Shown one piece after another: positions 1-8,754 of a DNA stretch of 64,000 nt. The DNA comes from Hoylesella marshii DSM 16973 = JCM 13450 (GTDB lineage Bacteria; Bacteroidota; Bacteroidia; Bacteroidales; Bacteroidaceae). The translations under genes were made by a program, and so were the position numbers. Location of the stretch: the NCBI RefSeq assembly GCF_000146675.1, contig NZ_GL397214.1, positions 2,316,112 through 2,380,111 of the forward strand. Direction: 5' to 3'. Positions within the stretch are counted from its first letter, which is position 1. Each line of letters opens with the position of its first letter. The notes under the pieces are model-generated. The model had not been told where the DNA came from, did not search any database, and saw only the letters and a list, made by a program, of their open reading frames with translations.

Positions 1-2
1 AA

Positions 3-191
3 GGACGTTTCCGCCCCGTTTTGAGAAGTAGAAAACAGCCATGGGGGCTTACGAGCAAGGGTGCGGCCAATGAAAAGGCGTTCGACACCGAAAGCATCAA
101 ACCGCACGTGATTATCACGCCCGGCGTGGAGTTTAAGGAGCGGATGCGCCATATTTCCTACGAACGCGAGGTGAAAAAGAAAAAGCCGTAA
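3..191 (+). CDS. 3' end of an unidentified protein (partial)
   Basis: An open frame enters from the left edge and ends at TAA 189-191, giving 62 residues with no internal stop. It reads ...ESIKPHVIITPGVEFKERM... and ends in a basic KKKKP tail. No start lies inside the window. I do not recognise the family; the codon use is similar to neighbouring genes. It could be chance, but 63 open codons running to a lysine-rich end suggest a real C-terminus. Confidence 0.5.
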   Translation, partial: GRFRPVLRSRKQPWGLTSKGAANEKAFDTESIKPHVIITPGVEFKERMRHISYEREVKKKKP

Positions 192-405
192 GCGGCACGG
201 CTCCGCTTTACTTCTCGCCCGCTGCGGGGCAAGGAGAACAAGGCTTCGCTTCCCAACTTACCTCCCGAGGCAAGAAGAACGGATTTCACCGCCTCGCGCT
301 GCGATGATGAGGAAAGAGCAAGCCTCGCCGCCGGTCATGCAGGAAGTATAAGAAACACCTTTATATAAAAATTGCTTGATTGTAAATTGCTTTATTACAC
401 ACGAA

Positions 406-438
406 GAGTGGTACGCGTCGCGATGACGCGTACCACTC
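406..438. repeat. Perfect palindrome, copy 1 (terminator-like)
   Basis: GAGTGGTACGCGTC, loop GCGAT, then the exact reverse complement: a 14-bp stem followed by CGCTTTTT on the + strand. That fits a rho-independent terminator reading rightwards. The same palindrome recurs at 819-851 with about 60 bp of near-identical flank. Confidence 0.7.
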
Positions 439-710
439 GCTTTTTAATGATTGAAAGGTAAGCGCTGTGGACATCAGGTGGGGTCTCCACCTCTTAGAAC
501 GATGCCTTTGTAAAAGGGAAAACCTCGGAGAGGTGACAGAATACAGGCAGGGGTGTATAACCCCTGACAAACATGCGCAAAAAGAAAAAGCCCCAAAGGG
601 GCGATGGAATGGCAGCATATCCACTATCGTTCTGTCACTCCTCCGGAGTTTTAATGGAGGGGACGCTTTCATACAGGGGTTGCACTATCGCTTACCCCTA
701 CCTGTATTCT

Positions 711-732
711 GTCGCACCTACAGTGCTCCATT
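711..732 (-). repeat. AATGGAGC module, inverted copy
   Basis: The minus strand reads AATGGAGCACTGTAGGTGCG. This matches the modules at 7922-7944, 31202-31222 and 31795-31816 (same strand as each other) and 31271-31291 (inverted). Confidence 0.65.
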
Positions 733-811
733 CTGCTGTGATTTTTCGCCCCTTCGGAGCTATTGGATAAGATTCTCTTATCTCAAACTCGCATATAAAT
801 TGCTTGATTAC

Positions 812-860
812 ACACAAAGAGTGGTACGCGTCGCGATGACGCGTACCACTCGCTTTGTGT
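812..860. repeat. Perfect palindrome, copy 2; likely clpB 3' hairpin
   Basis: This has the same 14-bp palindrome as 406-438 (stem 819-832 / 838-851). Outer arms ACACAAAG (812-819) and CTTTGTGT (853-860) lengthen the stem. It lies 20 bases beyond the clpB stop codon on the minus strand, so it may end or protect the clpB transcript. No strong T-run follows on the minus strand. Confidence 0.6.
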
Positions 861-879
861 TTGTGTGGACGATGTGTCG

Positions 880-3468
880 TTAGTTTTTAAACACCAATCC
901 ATCTCCGAAGGAATCTACGACGATGGGCTTATCCCTTGTCACCTTCTCGGCAAGTATCTGCTTCGACAAGTCGTTGAGCACATACCGCTGGATAGCCCGC
1001 TTTACCGGCCGCGCGCCAAACTCGGGGTCGAAGCCCACGGTGGCTAAGTAATCGATGGCCGCCGGCGTGACGTCGAGCGTGAAGCCCTGCGGGGCGAGCA
1101 TCTTTTTCACGGCTGCTATCTGCAATTTCACCACCTCGGCAATCTCACTCTTGGAGAGCGGCAGGAACATGATGGTCTCGTCGATTCGGTTGAGAAACTC
1201 GGGGCGTATCGTCTTTTTGAGCATGCTCATCACCGTGGTCTTCGTTTCGTCGATGAGGTGGTCGCGGTTGCTATTGTTCATCTTCTCGAACTGACTCTGG
1301 ATGTACTGTGAGCCGAGGTTGGAGGTCATGATGATGATGGTGTTTTTGAAGTTTACCGTGCGGCCTTTGTTATCGGTTAATCGGCCGTCGTCGAGCACTT
1401 GCAGAAGGATGTTGAACACATCGGGGTGCGCCTTTTCTATCTCGTCGAAGAGCACCACACTGTAAGGTTTGCGGCGCACGGCCTCGGTGAGTTGTCCGCC
1501 CTCGTCGTAGCCCACGTAGCCCGGAGGTGCACCGATGAGGCGCGAGACGCTGAACTTCTCCTGATACTCGCTCATATCGATACGCGTCATCATGGTCTCA
1601 TCGTTGAAGAGATAGTCGGCGAGTGCCTTGGCCAACTCGGTCTTTCCTACGCCGGTGGTACCGAGGAAGATAAACGAGGCGAGGGGACGCTTCGGGTCTT
1701 GCAGGCCGGCACGGCTGCGGCGCACGGCATCGCTCACGGCGGCAATGGCTTCGTCTTGTCCGATGACACGGCGATGGAGTTCCTCCTCGAGGTGCAGTAG
1801 CTTCTCGCGTTCGCTTTGCATCATGCGCGTCACGGGGATGCCTGTCCATCGGCTCACGACCTCGGCAATGTCCTCTTCGGTCACTTCCTCGCGCACCATG
1901 CCCTCGCCGCCTTGCGTGGCTTTGAGCTGGAGCTGTATGTTTTCGATGTCGTCTTGCAGTTCTTTGAGCTTGCTGTAGCGAATCTCTGCCACGCGCTCGT
2001 AGTTGCCTTCGCGTTCGGCACGGTCTGCCTCGAACTTGAGGTTCTCTATTTGTTGCTTGTCTTGCTGGATGCGGTTGACAAGCGTCTTCTCGCTTTCCCA
2101 CTTTGCGCGGAAAGTCTTTTCCTGTTCGCGTAAATCGGCAATGTCTTTGTCTAACTGTGCAATCTTAGGTTGGTCGTCTTCGCGTTTGATGGCTTCGCGT
2201 TCAATTTCGAGTTGTTTCAGCTTTCTTGTTATCTCGTCGAGCTCTTCGGGCACGGAATCGCGCTCCATGCGCAGCTTAGCGGCTGCCTCGTCCATGAGGT
2301 CGATGGCCTTGTCGGGCAGGAACCGGTCGCTGATGTATCGTTCGGAGAGCTTCACTGCGGCGATACAAGCATCGTCTTGGATACGCACCTTGTGGTGATT
2401 CTCATAGCGTTCTTTCAGTCCGCGGAGGATGCTGATGGCACTCATCTCGTCGGGTTCATCTACCATCACAGTCTGGAATCTGCGCTCCAAGGCCTTATCT
2501 TTCTCGAAGTATTTCTGATATTCGTTGAGCGTCGTAGCACCAATGCTGCGGAGTTCGCCCCGAGCCAATGCCGGTTTCAGTATGTTGGCGGCATCCATAG
2601 CACCCTCGCCTCCGCCGGCACCCACCAGTGTGTGTATCTCGTCGATAAAGAGGATGATGCGTCCTTCACTCTTTGTCACCTCGCTGATAACGCTTTTCAG
2701 TCGTTCCTCGAACTCGCCTTTATACTTTGCACCGGCCACCAGCGCACCCATGTCGAGCGAATAGAGCTGCTTGTCTTTCAGATTCTCGGGCACATCGCCC
2801 CGCACGATACGTTCGGCCAATCCCTCGACGATAGCTGTTTTACCCGTGCCCGGCTCGCCTATCAGTATGGGGTTGTTCTTTGTACGTCGCGAAAGAATCT
2901 GCAATACGCGGCGTATCTCGTCGTCGCGTCCAATCACGGGGTCGAGCTTTCCTGCGCGGGCTTCCTCCACCAAGTTCTTAGCGTATTTGGCGAGACTTTG
3001 GTAGTTTTCATCGGCCGATTGCGACGTCACTTTCTGGCCTTGACGCAGTTCGCTAATAGCGGCACGCATCTCTTTTTCCGTGCATCCCGCATCTTTCAAT
3101 ATGCTGCTTGCAGCGGAGCGCATCGCGAGCAGTGCCAGCAGCAGCGACTCAATGCTTACGAACTCGTCGCCCATCTCTTTCGAGATGTCCTCTGCCTTGA
3201 GCAGCACGCTGTTCGTATCGTTGCTCAGATAGGGTTGTCCGCCCTGTACGCGGGGCAGGTGCTGTACTTCAGAATCGGCAAGTGTAGAAATCTGCGCACC
3301 GTTTACGCCTAATTTCTGGAAGATATAATGGGTCACGTCACTCGCTTTTGTGAGCAACGCCTTCAACAGATGTACCGGTTCGATGCTCTGCTGACCGGCA
3401 CGCTGCGCCGTATTCACGGCCTCTTGCACAGCCTCCTGCGCTTTGATTGTGTACTTATCGAAATTCAT
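880..3468 (-). CDS. clpB: ATP-dependent disaggregase ClpB
   Basis: Hexameric AAA+ chaperone that, with DnaK, pulls polypeptides out of aggregates in the cytoplasm. At 862 aa it has the full family length. Order: Clp N-domain (about 1-145); first ATPase domain with Walker A GEPGTGKT at 204-211 and Walker B ILFIDE at 272-277; a long charged coiled-coil middle domain (about 405-530), which separates ClpB from ClpA/C; second ATPase domain with Walker A GTTGVGKT at 603-610 and Walker B VVLFDE at 671-676. The C-terminus has the D2 small domain. The start is supported by GGAG ten bases upstream of ATG. It stands alone; no heat-shock operator (CIRCE) was seen upstream. Confidence 0.97.
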   Translation of the reverse strand: MNFDKYTIKAQEAVQEAVNTAQRAGQQSIEPVHLLKALLTKASDVTHYIFQKLGVNGAQISTLADSEVQHLPRVQGGQPYLSNDTNSVLLKAEDISKEMGDEFVSIESLLLALLAMRSAASSILKDAGCTEKEMRAAISELRQGQKVTSQSADENYQSLAKYAKNLVEEARAGKLDPVIGRDDEIRRVLQILSRRTKNNPILIGEPGTGKTAIVEGLAERIVRGDVPENLKDKQLYSLDMGALVAGAKYKGEFEERLKSVISEVTKSEGRIILFIDEIHTLVGAGGGEGAMDAANILKPALARGELRSIGATTLNEYQKYFEKDKALERRFQTVMVDEPDEMSAISILRGLKERYENHHKVRIQDDACIAAVKLSERYISDRFLPDKAIDLMDEAAAKLRMERDSVPEELDEITRKLKQLEIEREAIKREDDQPKIAQLDKDIADLREQEKTFRAKWESEKTLVNRIQQDKQQIENLKFEADRAEREGNYERVAEIRYSKLKELQDDIENIQLQLKATQGGEGMVREEVTEEDIAEVVSRWTGIPVTRMMQSEREKLLHLEEELHRRVIGQDEAIAAVSDAVRRSRAGLQDPKRPLASFIFLGTTGVGKTELAKALADYLFNDETMMTRIDMSEYQEKFSVSRLIGAPPGYVGYDEGGQLTEAVRRKPYSVVLFDEIEKAHPDVFNILLQVLDDGRLTDNKGRTVNFKNTIIIMTSNLGSQYIQSQFEKMNNSNRDHLIDETKTTVMSMLKKTIRPEFLNRIDETIMFLPLSKSEIAEVVKLQIAAVKKMLAPQGFTLDVTPAAIDYLATVGFDPEFGARPVKRAIQRYVLNDLSKQILAEKVTRDKPIVVDSFGDGLVFKN

Positions 3469-3756
3469 AGGGTGTTCTCCTTTCTTTGTTTGTTATTATC
3501 CTTGTTGATTGTTTCTGCTTCGCATCCCTCAAATCTTGTGCCCGCTTGCAATCGTGCCATTCTGTCTCCTCAACTACGACAGGATGGCAATACCCGCTTC
3601 CATGCAGACGCCTCTGAAGATAAGACAGCAATAATCCCCTTTCCACCTCGTCTGTGGGGGTGAGGAACAATAGGAATGGTACACCTTATTATATATGCGA
3701 GTATGGGATAAGGATATTGGGATGTTAACATAAGTGTTGAAAACGAAATTTGCAGT

Positions 3757-3955
3757 GCGGAATGGAGCGGAAACGAAGTTCGCTGACACGAAGAGGAAGC
3801 AAAGGCAAAGTGCGACAGAATCCCACAAACGATACGATTTGCCGTGGGAAAGGTTGCCGACCTTTCTATGTGCAAACGCCACCTGTACATAGGACGGACA
3901 CCATCTGTACGGGGCATGAATGCCGACTTATCATCTGTCACTTTACGATCCTTAG
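3757..3955 (+). repeat. Dispersed intergenic repeat (family A), copy 1
   Basis: Contains GTGCGACAGAATCCCACAAA, then a segment ending GGTTGCCGACCTTTC, then GCCATCTGTAC and ATGCCGACTTATCAT. The same order recurs at 7922-8060 and, in part, at 60600-60702. The left part (GGAAACGAAGTTCGCTGA and GAGGAAGCAAAGGC) is also found near 30815-30855. Confidence 0.75.
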
Positions 3956-4127
3956 AAGTTACAATCTCAAACTTTTGAGCACTGAATACTAAGGAATCAT
4001 TACAAAAACGGGATGAAAAGTGATGAATTGAAAGCACCCTTTCCTGCCGAATCGGGAAGAAAAGGGTAGGGGAACCGGCACAGGAGGATAAAAGTATGGC
4101 GAACGGTTGCGGGTGAGAAGAGATAAA

Positions 4128-4166
4128 AAGCGAGGATGCCCCGACTTCGGCACATCTTCGGGTATC
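4128..4166 (-). terminator. Probable rho-independent terminator of upp
   Basis: On the minus strand, just after the upp stop, an imperfect hairpin GATGTGCC...GGGGCATC is followed by CTCGCTTTTTATC. The stem has one mismatch and one G-T pair. Confidence 0.45.
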
Positions 4167-4174
4167 ATTTTTAT

Positions 4175-4834
4175 TTATAACTTACTGCCATAGCAGAGGT
4201 CTCCGGCGTCGCCGAACCCCGGCACAATGTACTTATGTTCATTCAACCCCGGGTCTATGGAGGCGCACCAAATGACCGTATTCTCGTGGGGGAATGTCTT
4301 TTCGATATGGGCGATTCCCTCTGGACTCGCAATCACACAGGCCACATGTATTTGTCGGGGTGTGCCCTTAGTAAGGAGTGCTTTGTATCCCAACTCCATA
4401 GAGCCACCGGTGGCGAGCATAGGGTCGGCAATAATGAGTGTCTTTCCTTCCAAATCGGGCGTGGCCAGATACTCCACGTGAATGCCTACCTTGGTATGAG
4501 CAGAATCTTCATATTCGCGATACGCGCTGACAAAGGCGTTACCCGCATGGTCGAAGACATTGAGGAATCCGTTATGGAAAGGTAGACCGGCACGAAAGAT
4601 AGTGGCCAGCACCATTTTGTCTTCCGGCACTTGCACGCAGGATTCTCCCAAAGGTGTGGTGACGCGGCGTTCGGTATAACGTAGTGTTTTGCTGATTTCA
4701 TAGGCCTCCATTTCGCCGATACGGAGGATGTTGTTACGGAAAAGAAGTCGATTTTTTTGATATTCAACGTCGCGAACCTCTGCTAAGTACTGGTTGATTA
4801 TCGAATTTGTTTCACTGAAATTAATAATTTTCAT
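4175..4834 (-). CDS. upp: Uracil phosphoribosyltransferase
   Basis: Salvages uracil by transferring it to PRPP, giving UMP and pyrophosphate. It is 219 aa, slightly longer than the common 208-210 aa form. The PRPP-binding loop DPMLATGGS is at residues 137-145, and the C-terminal uracil-binding stretch VPGFGDAGD is near 204-212. It is monocistronic, with its own upstream TACCTTTG element and divergent from pckA. Confidence 0.95.
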   Translation of the reverse strand: MKIINFSETNSIINQYLAEVRDVEYQKNRLLFRNNILRIGEMEAYEISKTLRYTERRVTTPLGESCVQVPEDKMVLATIFRAGLPFHNGFLNVFDHAGNAFVSAYREYEDSAHTKVGIHVEYLATPDLEGKTLIIADPMLATGGSMELGYKALLTKGTPRQIHVACVIASPEGIAHIEKTFPHENTVIWCASIDPGLNEHKYIVPGFGDAGDLCYGSKL

Positions 4835-4863
4835 CGTATGAATACTTAATTGATTTCAGAATA

Positions 4864-4871
4864 CAAAGGTA
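4864..4871 (-). promoter_or_regulatory. Promoter -7 element of upp
   Basis: The minus strand reads TACCTTTG about 30 bases upstream of the upp ATG, an exact match to the Bacteroidetes -7 consensus TAnnTTTG. The -33 element is not clear. Confidence 0.6.
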
Positions 4872-4984
4872 CTCAAATTCCCTTGCTTTTTGATAAGCGG
4901 GAATTACAAATATCTACTACTGCACTTTTTTTTCGTATTCTTTAACCTAAAAACGTGGCATTCTTCTTTTTTTCTAAACTATTT

Positions 4985-5017
4985 CTTGTGCAGAATAATT
5001 ATTTTTTTCTACCTTTG
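4985..5017 (+). promoter_or_regulatory. Promoter of pckA
   Basis: TACCTTTG at 5010-5017 with CTTGTG about 20 bases upstream (4985-4990). The leader to the ATG would be about 50 bases. Confidence 0.6.
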
Positions 5018-5074
5018 CTTGCCGAATCGAGATAGGAAACCTATTTAATCACAACTAAAAAAGTATTAGGTAAA

Positions 5075-6688
5075 ATGGCAAAATTTGACAAATCCGTATT
5101 AGAAAAATACGGCATTACAGGAACAAAAGAAGTCCTGTACAATCCTTCTTATGAAGTACTCTTCAATGAAGAAACCAAGGAAGGCCTGCAAGGCTATGAG
5201 GTGGGACAAGAGACCGAACTCGGTGCTATCAACGTGATGACGGGTATCTATACCGGCCGCTCGCCCAAGGACAAGTTTATCGTTGATGATGAAAATTCAC
5301 ACGATACCGTGTGGTGGACTTCAGAAGAGTACAAAAACGACAACCACCGTGCAACGAAAGAGGCTTGGCAGGCTGTAAAAGAAATTGCAAAGAAAGAGCT
5401 TTCCAACAAACGCTTGTTTGTGGTAGACGGCTTCTGCGGCACACATAAAGACACCCGTATGAAGGTTCGTTTCATCATGGAAGTAGCTTGGCAGGCACAT
5501 TTCGTAACGAATATGTTTATTCGCCCCCAGAGCGAAGCCGACTTTGAACAGGAACCCGACTTCATTGTGTATAACGCCTCGAAAGCAAAAGTAGAGAATT
5601 ACAAGGAATTGGGACTGAATTCGGAAACAGCCGTAGTCTTCAACGTAACAAGCAAGGAGCAGGTTATCATCAACACATGGTATGGTGGTGAGATGAAGAA
5701 AGGCATGTTCTCCATGATGAACTACTTCCTTCCGTTGAAAGGCATTGCCTCTATGCACTGCTCCGCCAATACAGATATGAACGGTGAGAATACGGCCATC
5801 TTCTTCGGCCTATCAGGAACTGGCAAGACCACACTCTCCACCGACCCGAAACGTAAGCTTATCGGCGACGACGAACATGGCTGGGACGACAAAGGCGTGT
5901 TCAACTACGAAGGCGGATGCTACGCCAAGGTTATCAATCTGGATAAGGATGCCGAACCCGACATCTACGGCGCCATCACACGCGACGCCCTGCTGGAGAA
6001 CGTAACAGTAAGCAAAGACGGGAAGATAGATTTCGCAGACAAGAGCGTAACGGAGAATACCCGTGTTTCTTATCCTATCTATCATATCAAGAACATACAG
6101 CGACCCGCATCCGAAGGCCCTGCCGCCAAGCAGGTTATCTTCCTTAGTGCTGATGCTTTTGGTGTGCTACCTCCTGTGTCTATCCTCACACCCGAGCAGA
6201 CCAAGTATTACTTCCTGTCGGGCTTTACAGCCAAATTGGCCGGTACCGAACGCGGCATCACAGAGCCTACCCCCACGTTCTCCGCATGCTTCGGACAGGC
6301 ATTCCTCGAACTGCATCCTACAAAGTACGCCCACGAATTAGTGCGTCACATGCAGAAGAGCGGTGCCAAGGCATACCTCGTAAATACGGGATGGAACGGG
6401 ACAGGTAAGCGTATCTCCATCAAAGACACGCGGGGTATCATCGATGCTATCCTGAACCACTCTATCGACGCTGCACCTACGAAGACGATTCCCTACTTCA
6501 ACTTTACCGTTCCGACGAGGCTCGAAGGCGTTGCTACAGATATTCTCGACCCGCGCGACACCTATGCCGATGCCGCACAATGGGAGGAGAAAGCCAAAGA
6601 CTTGGCCGCACGCTTCATCAAGAACTTCAAGAAATACGAAAGTAACGAAGACGGAAAAGCACTCGTGGCAGCAGGTCCGAAACTCTAA
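5075..6688 (+). CDS. pckA: Phosphoenolpyruvate carboxykinase (ATP)
   Basis: Interconverts oxaloacetate + ATP and PEP + CO2 + ADP. In saccharolytic Bacteroidales it usually runs towards CO2 fixation for succinate formation (family knowledge). At 537 aa it matches the ATP-type enzyme. Walker [10 protein letters not shown] is at residues 245-253. Other signatures are the substrate-loop TGRSPKDK, the metal site around HCSANT, and GDDEHGWDD. It has its own promoter and a strong terminator, so it is probably monocistronic. Confidence 0.97.
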   Translation: MAKFDKSVLEKYGITGTKEVLYNPSYEVLFNEETKEGLQGYEVGQETELGAINVMTGIYTGRSPKDKFIVDDENSHDTVWWTSEEYKNDNHRATKEAWQAVKEIAKKELSNKRLFVVDGFCGTHKDTRMKVRFIMEVAWQAHFVTNMFIRPQSEADFEQEPDFIVYNASKAKVENYKELGLNSETAVVFNVTSKEQVIINTWYGGEMKKGMFSMMNYFLPLKGIASMHCSANTDMNGENTAIFFGLSGTGKTTLSTDPKRKLIGDDEHGWDDKGVFNYEGGCYAKVINLDKDAEPDIYGAITRDALLENVTVSKDGKIDFADKSVTENTRVSYPIYHIKNIQRPASEGPAAKQVIFLSADAFGVLPPVSILTPEQTKYYFLSGFTAKLAGTERGITEPTPTFSACFGQAFLELHPTKYAHELVRHMQKSGAKAYLVNTGWNGTGKRISIKDTRGIIDAILNHSIDAAPTKTIPYFNFTVPTRLEGVATDILDPRDTYADAAQWEEKAKDLAARFIKNFKKYESNEDGKALVAAGPKL

Positions 6689-6707
6689 CTCTCTATTTTT
6701 CTCATCT

Positions 6708-6738
6708 GGCCTGTCTGCCACCCGCAGACAGGCCTTTT
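6708..6738 (+). terminator. Rho-independent terminator of pckA
   Basis: Perfect 11-bp stem GGCCTGTCTGC / GCAGACAGGCC with loop CACCC, followed by TTTT, 20 bases after the pckA stop. Confidence 0.9.
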
Positions 6739-6753
6739 AAATCTTTTATAACC

Positions 6754-7077
6754 ATGGATACAATTAGAAAAATGTTTAGCGCATCGCCGCTTGTCGCAGT
6801 GGTCTTCTTCCTCTACGTCAAGTACATGCCCCTGTTTGCTCACTTCTTAGGTTTTACGGGAGAGCGAGAGGCCATCATTACACATGGGCTCTTTATTCCC
6901 CTCTCCTTTTTTCTCTGTATTGGCACACTGCGTTCCTATTTCCGCATTCAGTCAGAGGGACATGAAAAGCCCCAATCCCATACGATTGCCCGCCGCAGGA
7001 GGAATACCCTTATCGCCGGTTTTATCTACCTGTTCTTCTTCTGTTTCTCCATCTATGATGTCGTGTCTGTGCTCTAA
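6754..7077 (+). CDS. Small integral membrane protein, unknown function
   Basis: 107 aa with about three hydrophobic segments (roughly residues 10-32, 43-60 and 86-107), a central basic patch RRRRN and a short cytoplasmic-looking loop. The family is not recognised. It lies directly after the pckA terminator, so it depends on read-through or on an unseen promoter. Confidence 0.65.
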   Translation: MDTIRKMFSASPLVAVVFFLYVKYMPLFAHFLGFTGEREAIITHGLFIPLSFFLCIGTLRSYFRIQSEGHEKPQSHTIARRRRNTLIAGFIYLFFFCFSIYDVVSVL

Positions 7078-7171
7078 GCTGCACCGCATCTGATGGGAAA
7101 CCCCTGTAAAGTATAGGAGATTCCCTATCTAATAATAGGAATATCCGGTAGGTCGGTAAGAAAGAAACCTC

Positions 7172-7179
7172 TACTTTTG
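7172..7179 (+). promoter_or_regulatory. Promoter -7 element for the lipoprotein gene
   Basis: TACTTTTG, a match to TAnnTTTG, 41 bases upstream of the ATG at 7220. Confidence 0.55.
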
Positions 7180-7219
7180 CATTATATCAAAGCGTATAAA
7201 CTATTAAAACCATACTAAG

Positions 7220-7825
7220 ATGAAAAAGTGGAACACCTTACTGACAATGATGCTCGTTGCAGCATTCTCTGTTGTGCTGACCGGCTGCGAAACCGACGAC
7301 TATGATCAAGCACAAAACCTTTGGGGCGTGTGGGAAGGCAACCTCCACGTGACCATGACCTATGGCGGTACTGTTTATAAGGCTTATAAAACTGTTATCC
7401 GGTTCGATTACGACGAGGGCACTTACTCATCGGGTACGGGCTACGAGATAGACTATTACAGAAATGCGTTTTGGGGGCGCGACTATGCCGCCAGCCGCTT
7501 TACGTGGACAGTGCGCAACGGCAATATCTATATCTATTATACCGACGATGATTACAACGCCGTTATCCGCGAGTACACCATGCAGGGTGATTACTTTGAA
7601 GGCTACATCGACGGGGAGGATAACAGTGCTTATTTCCGTCTTATCAAAACGGCATCGCCCTACCGATGGGATACTTTCCGCTACGGATGGCATTACAATG
7701 CATCGATGAGCCGTGCCTCACTCGGCACTGATACGGCTCACACAGGGTTATCACCCAAACGTGGCATCGCCTCCAATCTTGTGATAGACGATAATACTTC
7801 TAAAACTGACAGGTTCGCACCTTAA
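7220..7825 (+). CDS. Putative lipocalin-like lipoprotein
   Basis: 201 aa with a lipoprotein signal: a hydrophobic stretch, then LTGC with Cys23 as the lipidated residue. The mature part begins acidic (ETDD), typical of surface lipoproteins in this phylum. The body is rich in alternating Tyr/Trp/Asp strands (NLWGVWEGN near the start), resembling Bacteroidetes lipocalin-like small beta-barrels. No catalytic motif; the last 40 residues are low-similarity tail. Function unknown. It has its own promoter and terminator. Confidence 0.75.
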   Translation: MKKWNTLLTMMLVAAFSVVLTGCETDDYDQAQNLWGVWEGNLHVTMTYGGTVYKAYKTVIRFDYDEGTYSSGTGYEIDYYRNAFWGRDYAASRFTWTVRNGNIYIYYTDDDYNAVIREYTMQGDYFEGYIDGEDNSAYFRLIKTASPYRWDTFRYGWHYNASMSRASLGTDTAHTGLSPKRGIASNLVIDDNTSKTDRFAP

Positions 7826-7860
7826 CGACAATTCAATACTCCATTTCTTCAAAGACAACG

Positions 7861-7890
7861 TGAGGGTATGCCTAAATAGGCATACCCTCA
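7861..7890 (+). terminator. Hairpin terminator after the lipoprotein gene
   Basis: Perfect 12-bp stem TGAGGGTATGCC / GGCATACCCTCA with loop TAAATA, followed by AAGCGTTTTC. The weak T-run lowers confidence slightly. Confidence 0.7.
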
Positions 7891-7921
7891 AAGCGTTTTC
7901 ATGCACCATACATGATGTTTC

Positions 7922-8060
7922 AAATGGAGCGCTGTAGGTGCGACAGAATCTCCCAACCGATACGATTTGCTGTGGGAAAGGTTGCCGACCTTTCCTCGTA
8001 CAAACGCCATCTATACATCGCACGAATGCCGACTTATCATCCCTCACTTTATGACCCCTT
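7922..8060 (+). repeat. Dispersed intergenic repeat (family A), copy 2
   Basis: Begins with AATGGAGCGCTGTAGGTGCG and continues through the same ordered blocks as 3757-3955: GACAGAATC, ACGATTTGC, GGTTGCCGACCTTTC, GCCATCTATAC, ATGCCGACTTATCAT, CACTTTATGA. It fills most of the gap between the lipoprotein gene and tRNA-Ser. No gene is seen in 7891-8218. Confidence 0.8.
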
Positions 8061-8218
8061 AAACCCCCATCGGTTCTCCATTCTGTTTCGTTATGAGAGG
8101 TGCTAACAGGAAAATAGGGAAAAAGTGAGAGGCGGGGTAGAATGCATGAAAAACAAAAAGGGCAGGAAATAAAAAAGAGGATGCGTCTGTTATTGACACG
8201 TCCTCATGACTCTCTGTG

Positions 8219-8306
8219 CGGAAAGTGAGGGATTCAAACCCCCGATACCCGAAAGGGGTATACCGGATTTCGAGTCCAGCGCATTCGATCACTCTGCCAA
8301 CTTTCC
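8219..8306 (-). tRNA. tRNA-Ser (anticodon CGA)
   Basis: On the minus strand, acceptor GGAAAGT pairs with ACTTTCC, discriminator G. It has a D-arm, an anticodon loop CTCGAAA with anticodon CGA (reads UCG), a long variable arm (TACCCC...GGGTA) as in class II tRNAs, and a T-arm with GGTTTGAATCC. The CCA end is not encoded. Length is 88 nt. Confidence 0.93.
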
Positions 8307-8316
8307 TTCGATAGTG

Positions 8317-8324
8317 CAAAGGTA
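8317..8324 (-). promoter_or_regulatory. Promoter -7 element of tRNA-Ser
   Basis: The minus strand reads TACCTTTG, 10 bases upstream of the mature tRNA 5' end. Confidence 0.6.
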
Positions 8325-8754
8325 AATATTTAAATCGAGAAACCTGCAACAAAGCAAGGAATATTTACCCCAATCGATCATGAAACTGCCCATCTACCTT
8401 TTTATAGGGATGACATCGCTTCCCGTACAGCCTTTCATGACAGATTTGGATTACTTGAGTGCAAAATAAGACATTTTTTTGGAAGATTCGGAACCTTGGT
8501 ACATCAATGCCGGTTGTATATTAGATGCAAAGCCGATTAAAGAATGAGCAGAAGGGGCAATGCGTGGGATATTTATCCCAACCGGTCATGTATTTTTCAT
8601 CAACTATCAGTTCTTTTTTGCGTAAAAAAGGCAAGTATAGTGAAAAACCTACTATCTTTGTAAAAGATAGGCGGCACCTCGCGCTCTCGTAAGACAAGAG
8701 AATAGGTTCAGCCATCGGTATACTATCGTGATAGAATATGAATAAATAAAAGGT
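8325..8754. other. Intergenic region between tRNA-Ser and the OmpA-family gene
   Basis: No gene supported. Two related segments, CCCAATCGATCATG near 8370 and CCCAACCGGTCATG near 8577, resemble the CGATTGGTCATGA-type ends of other intergenic repeats in this window. A promoter element TATCTTTG is at 8653-8660, leaving a leader of about 85 bases. Confidence 0.5.
8653..8660 (+). promoter_or_regulatory. Promoter -7 element of the OmpA-family gene
   Basis: TATCTTTG matches TAnnTTTG. The distance to the ATG at 8755 implies a leader near 85-90 bases containing a short palindrome TATCGTGATA. Confidence 0.55.

Larger units (their letters stand above)
192..879. other. Intergenic region with repeats, no gene seen
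   Basis: Open frames here are short, overlap each other and resemble nothing. The region holds two copies of a perfect palindrome (406-438, 819-851) in near-identical surroundings (about 384-443 and 797-856). Between them is a mosaic of dispersed intergenic repeats: a hairpin GCCCC-AAA-GGGGC near 593, a reverse copy of the AATGGAGC module at 711-732, and a copy of the GATAAGATTCTCTTATC module at about 745-790. Confidence 0.6.
3469..4174. other. Intergenic region between clpB and upp
   Basis: No credible gene: the open frames are low quality and overlap a dispersed repeat at about 3757-3955. A probable upp terminator sits at the right end. The clpB promoter must lie here, but no good TAnnTTTG match was found on the minus strand. 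Confidence 0.55.

Noticed and set aside
573..770. 65-aa plus-strand frame
   Set aside because: Composed of dispersed repeat modules and hairpins; no family or initiation context.
2170..3312. 380-aa frame antisense to clpB
   Set aside because: Shadow of clpB; low-complexity composition and no motif.
3570..4037. 155-aa and 102-aa minus-strand frames
   Set aside because: They lie across the family A repeat and have no consistent counterpart at the other copies.
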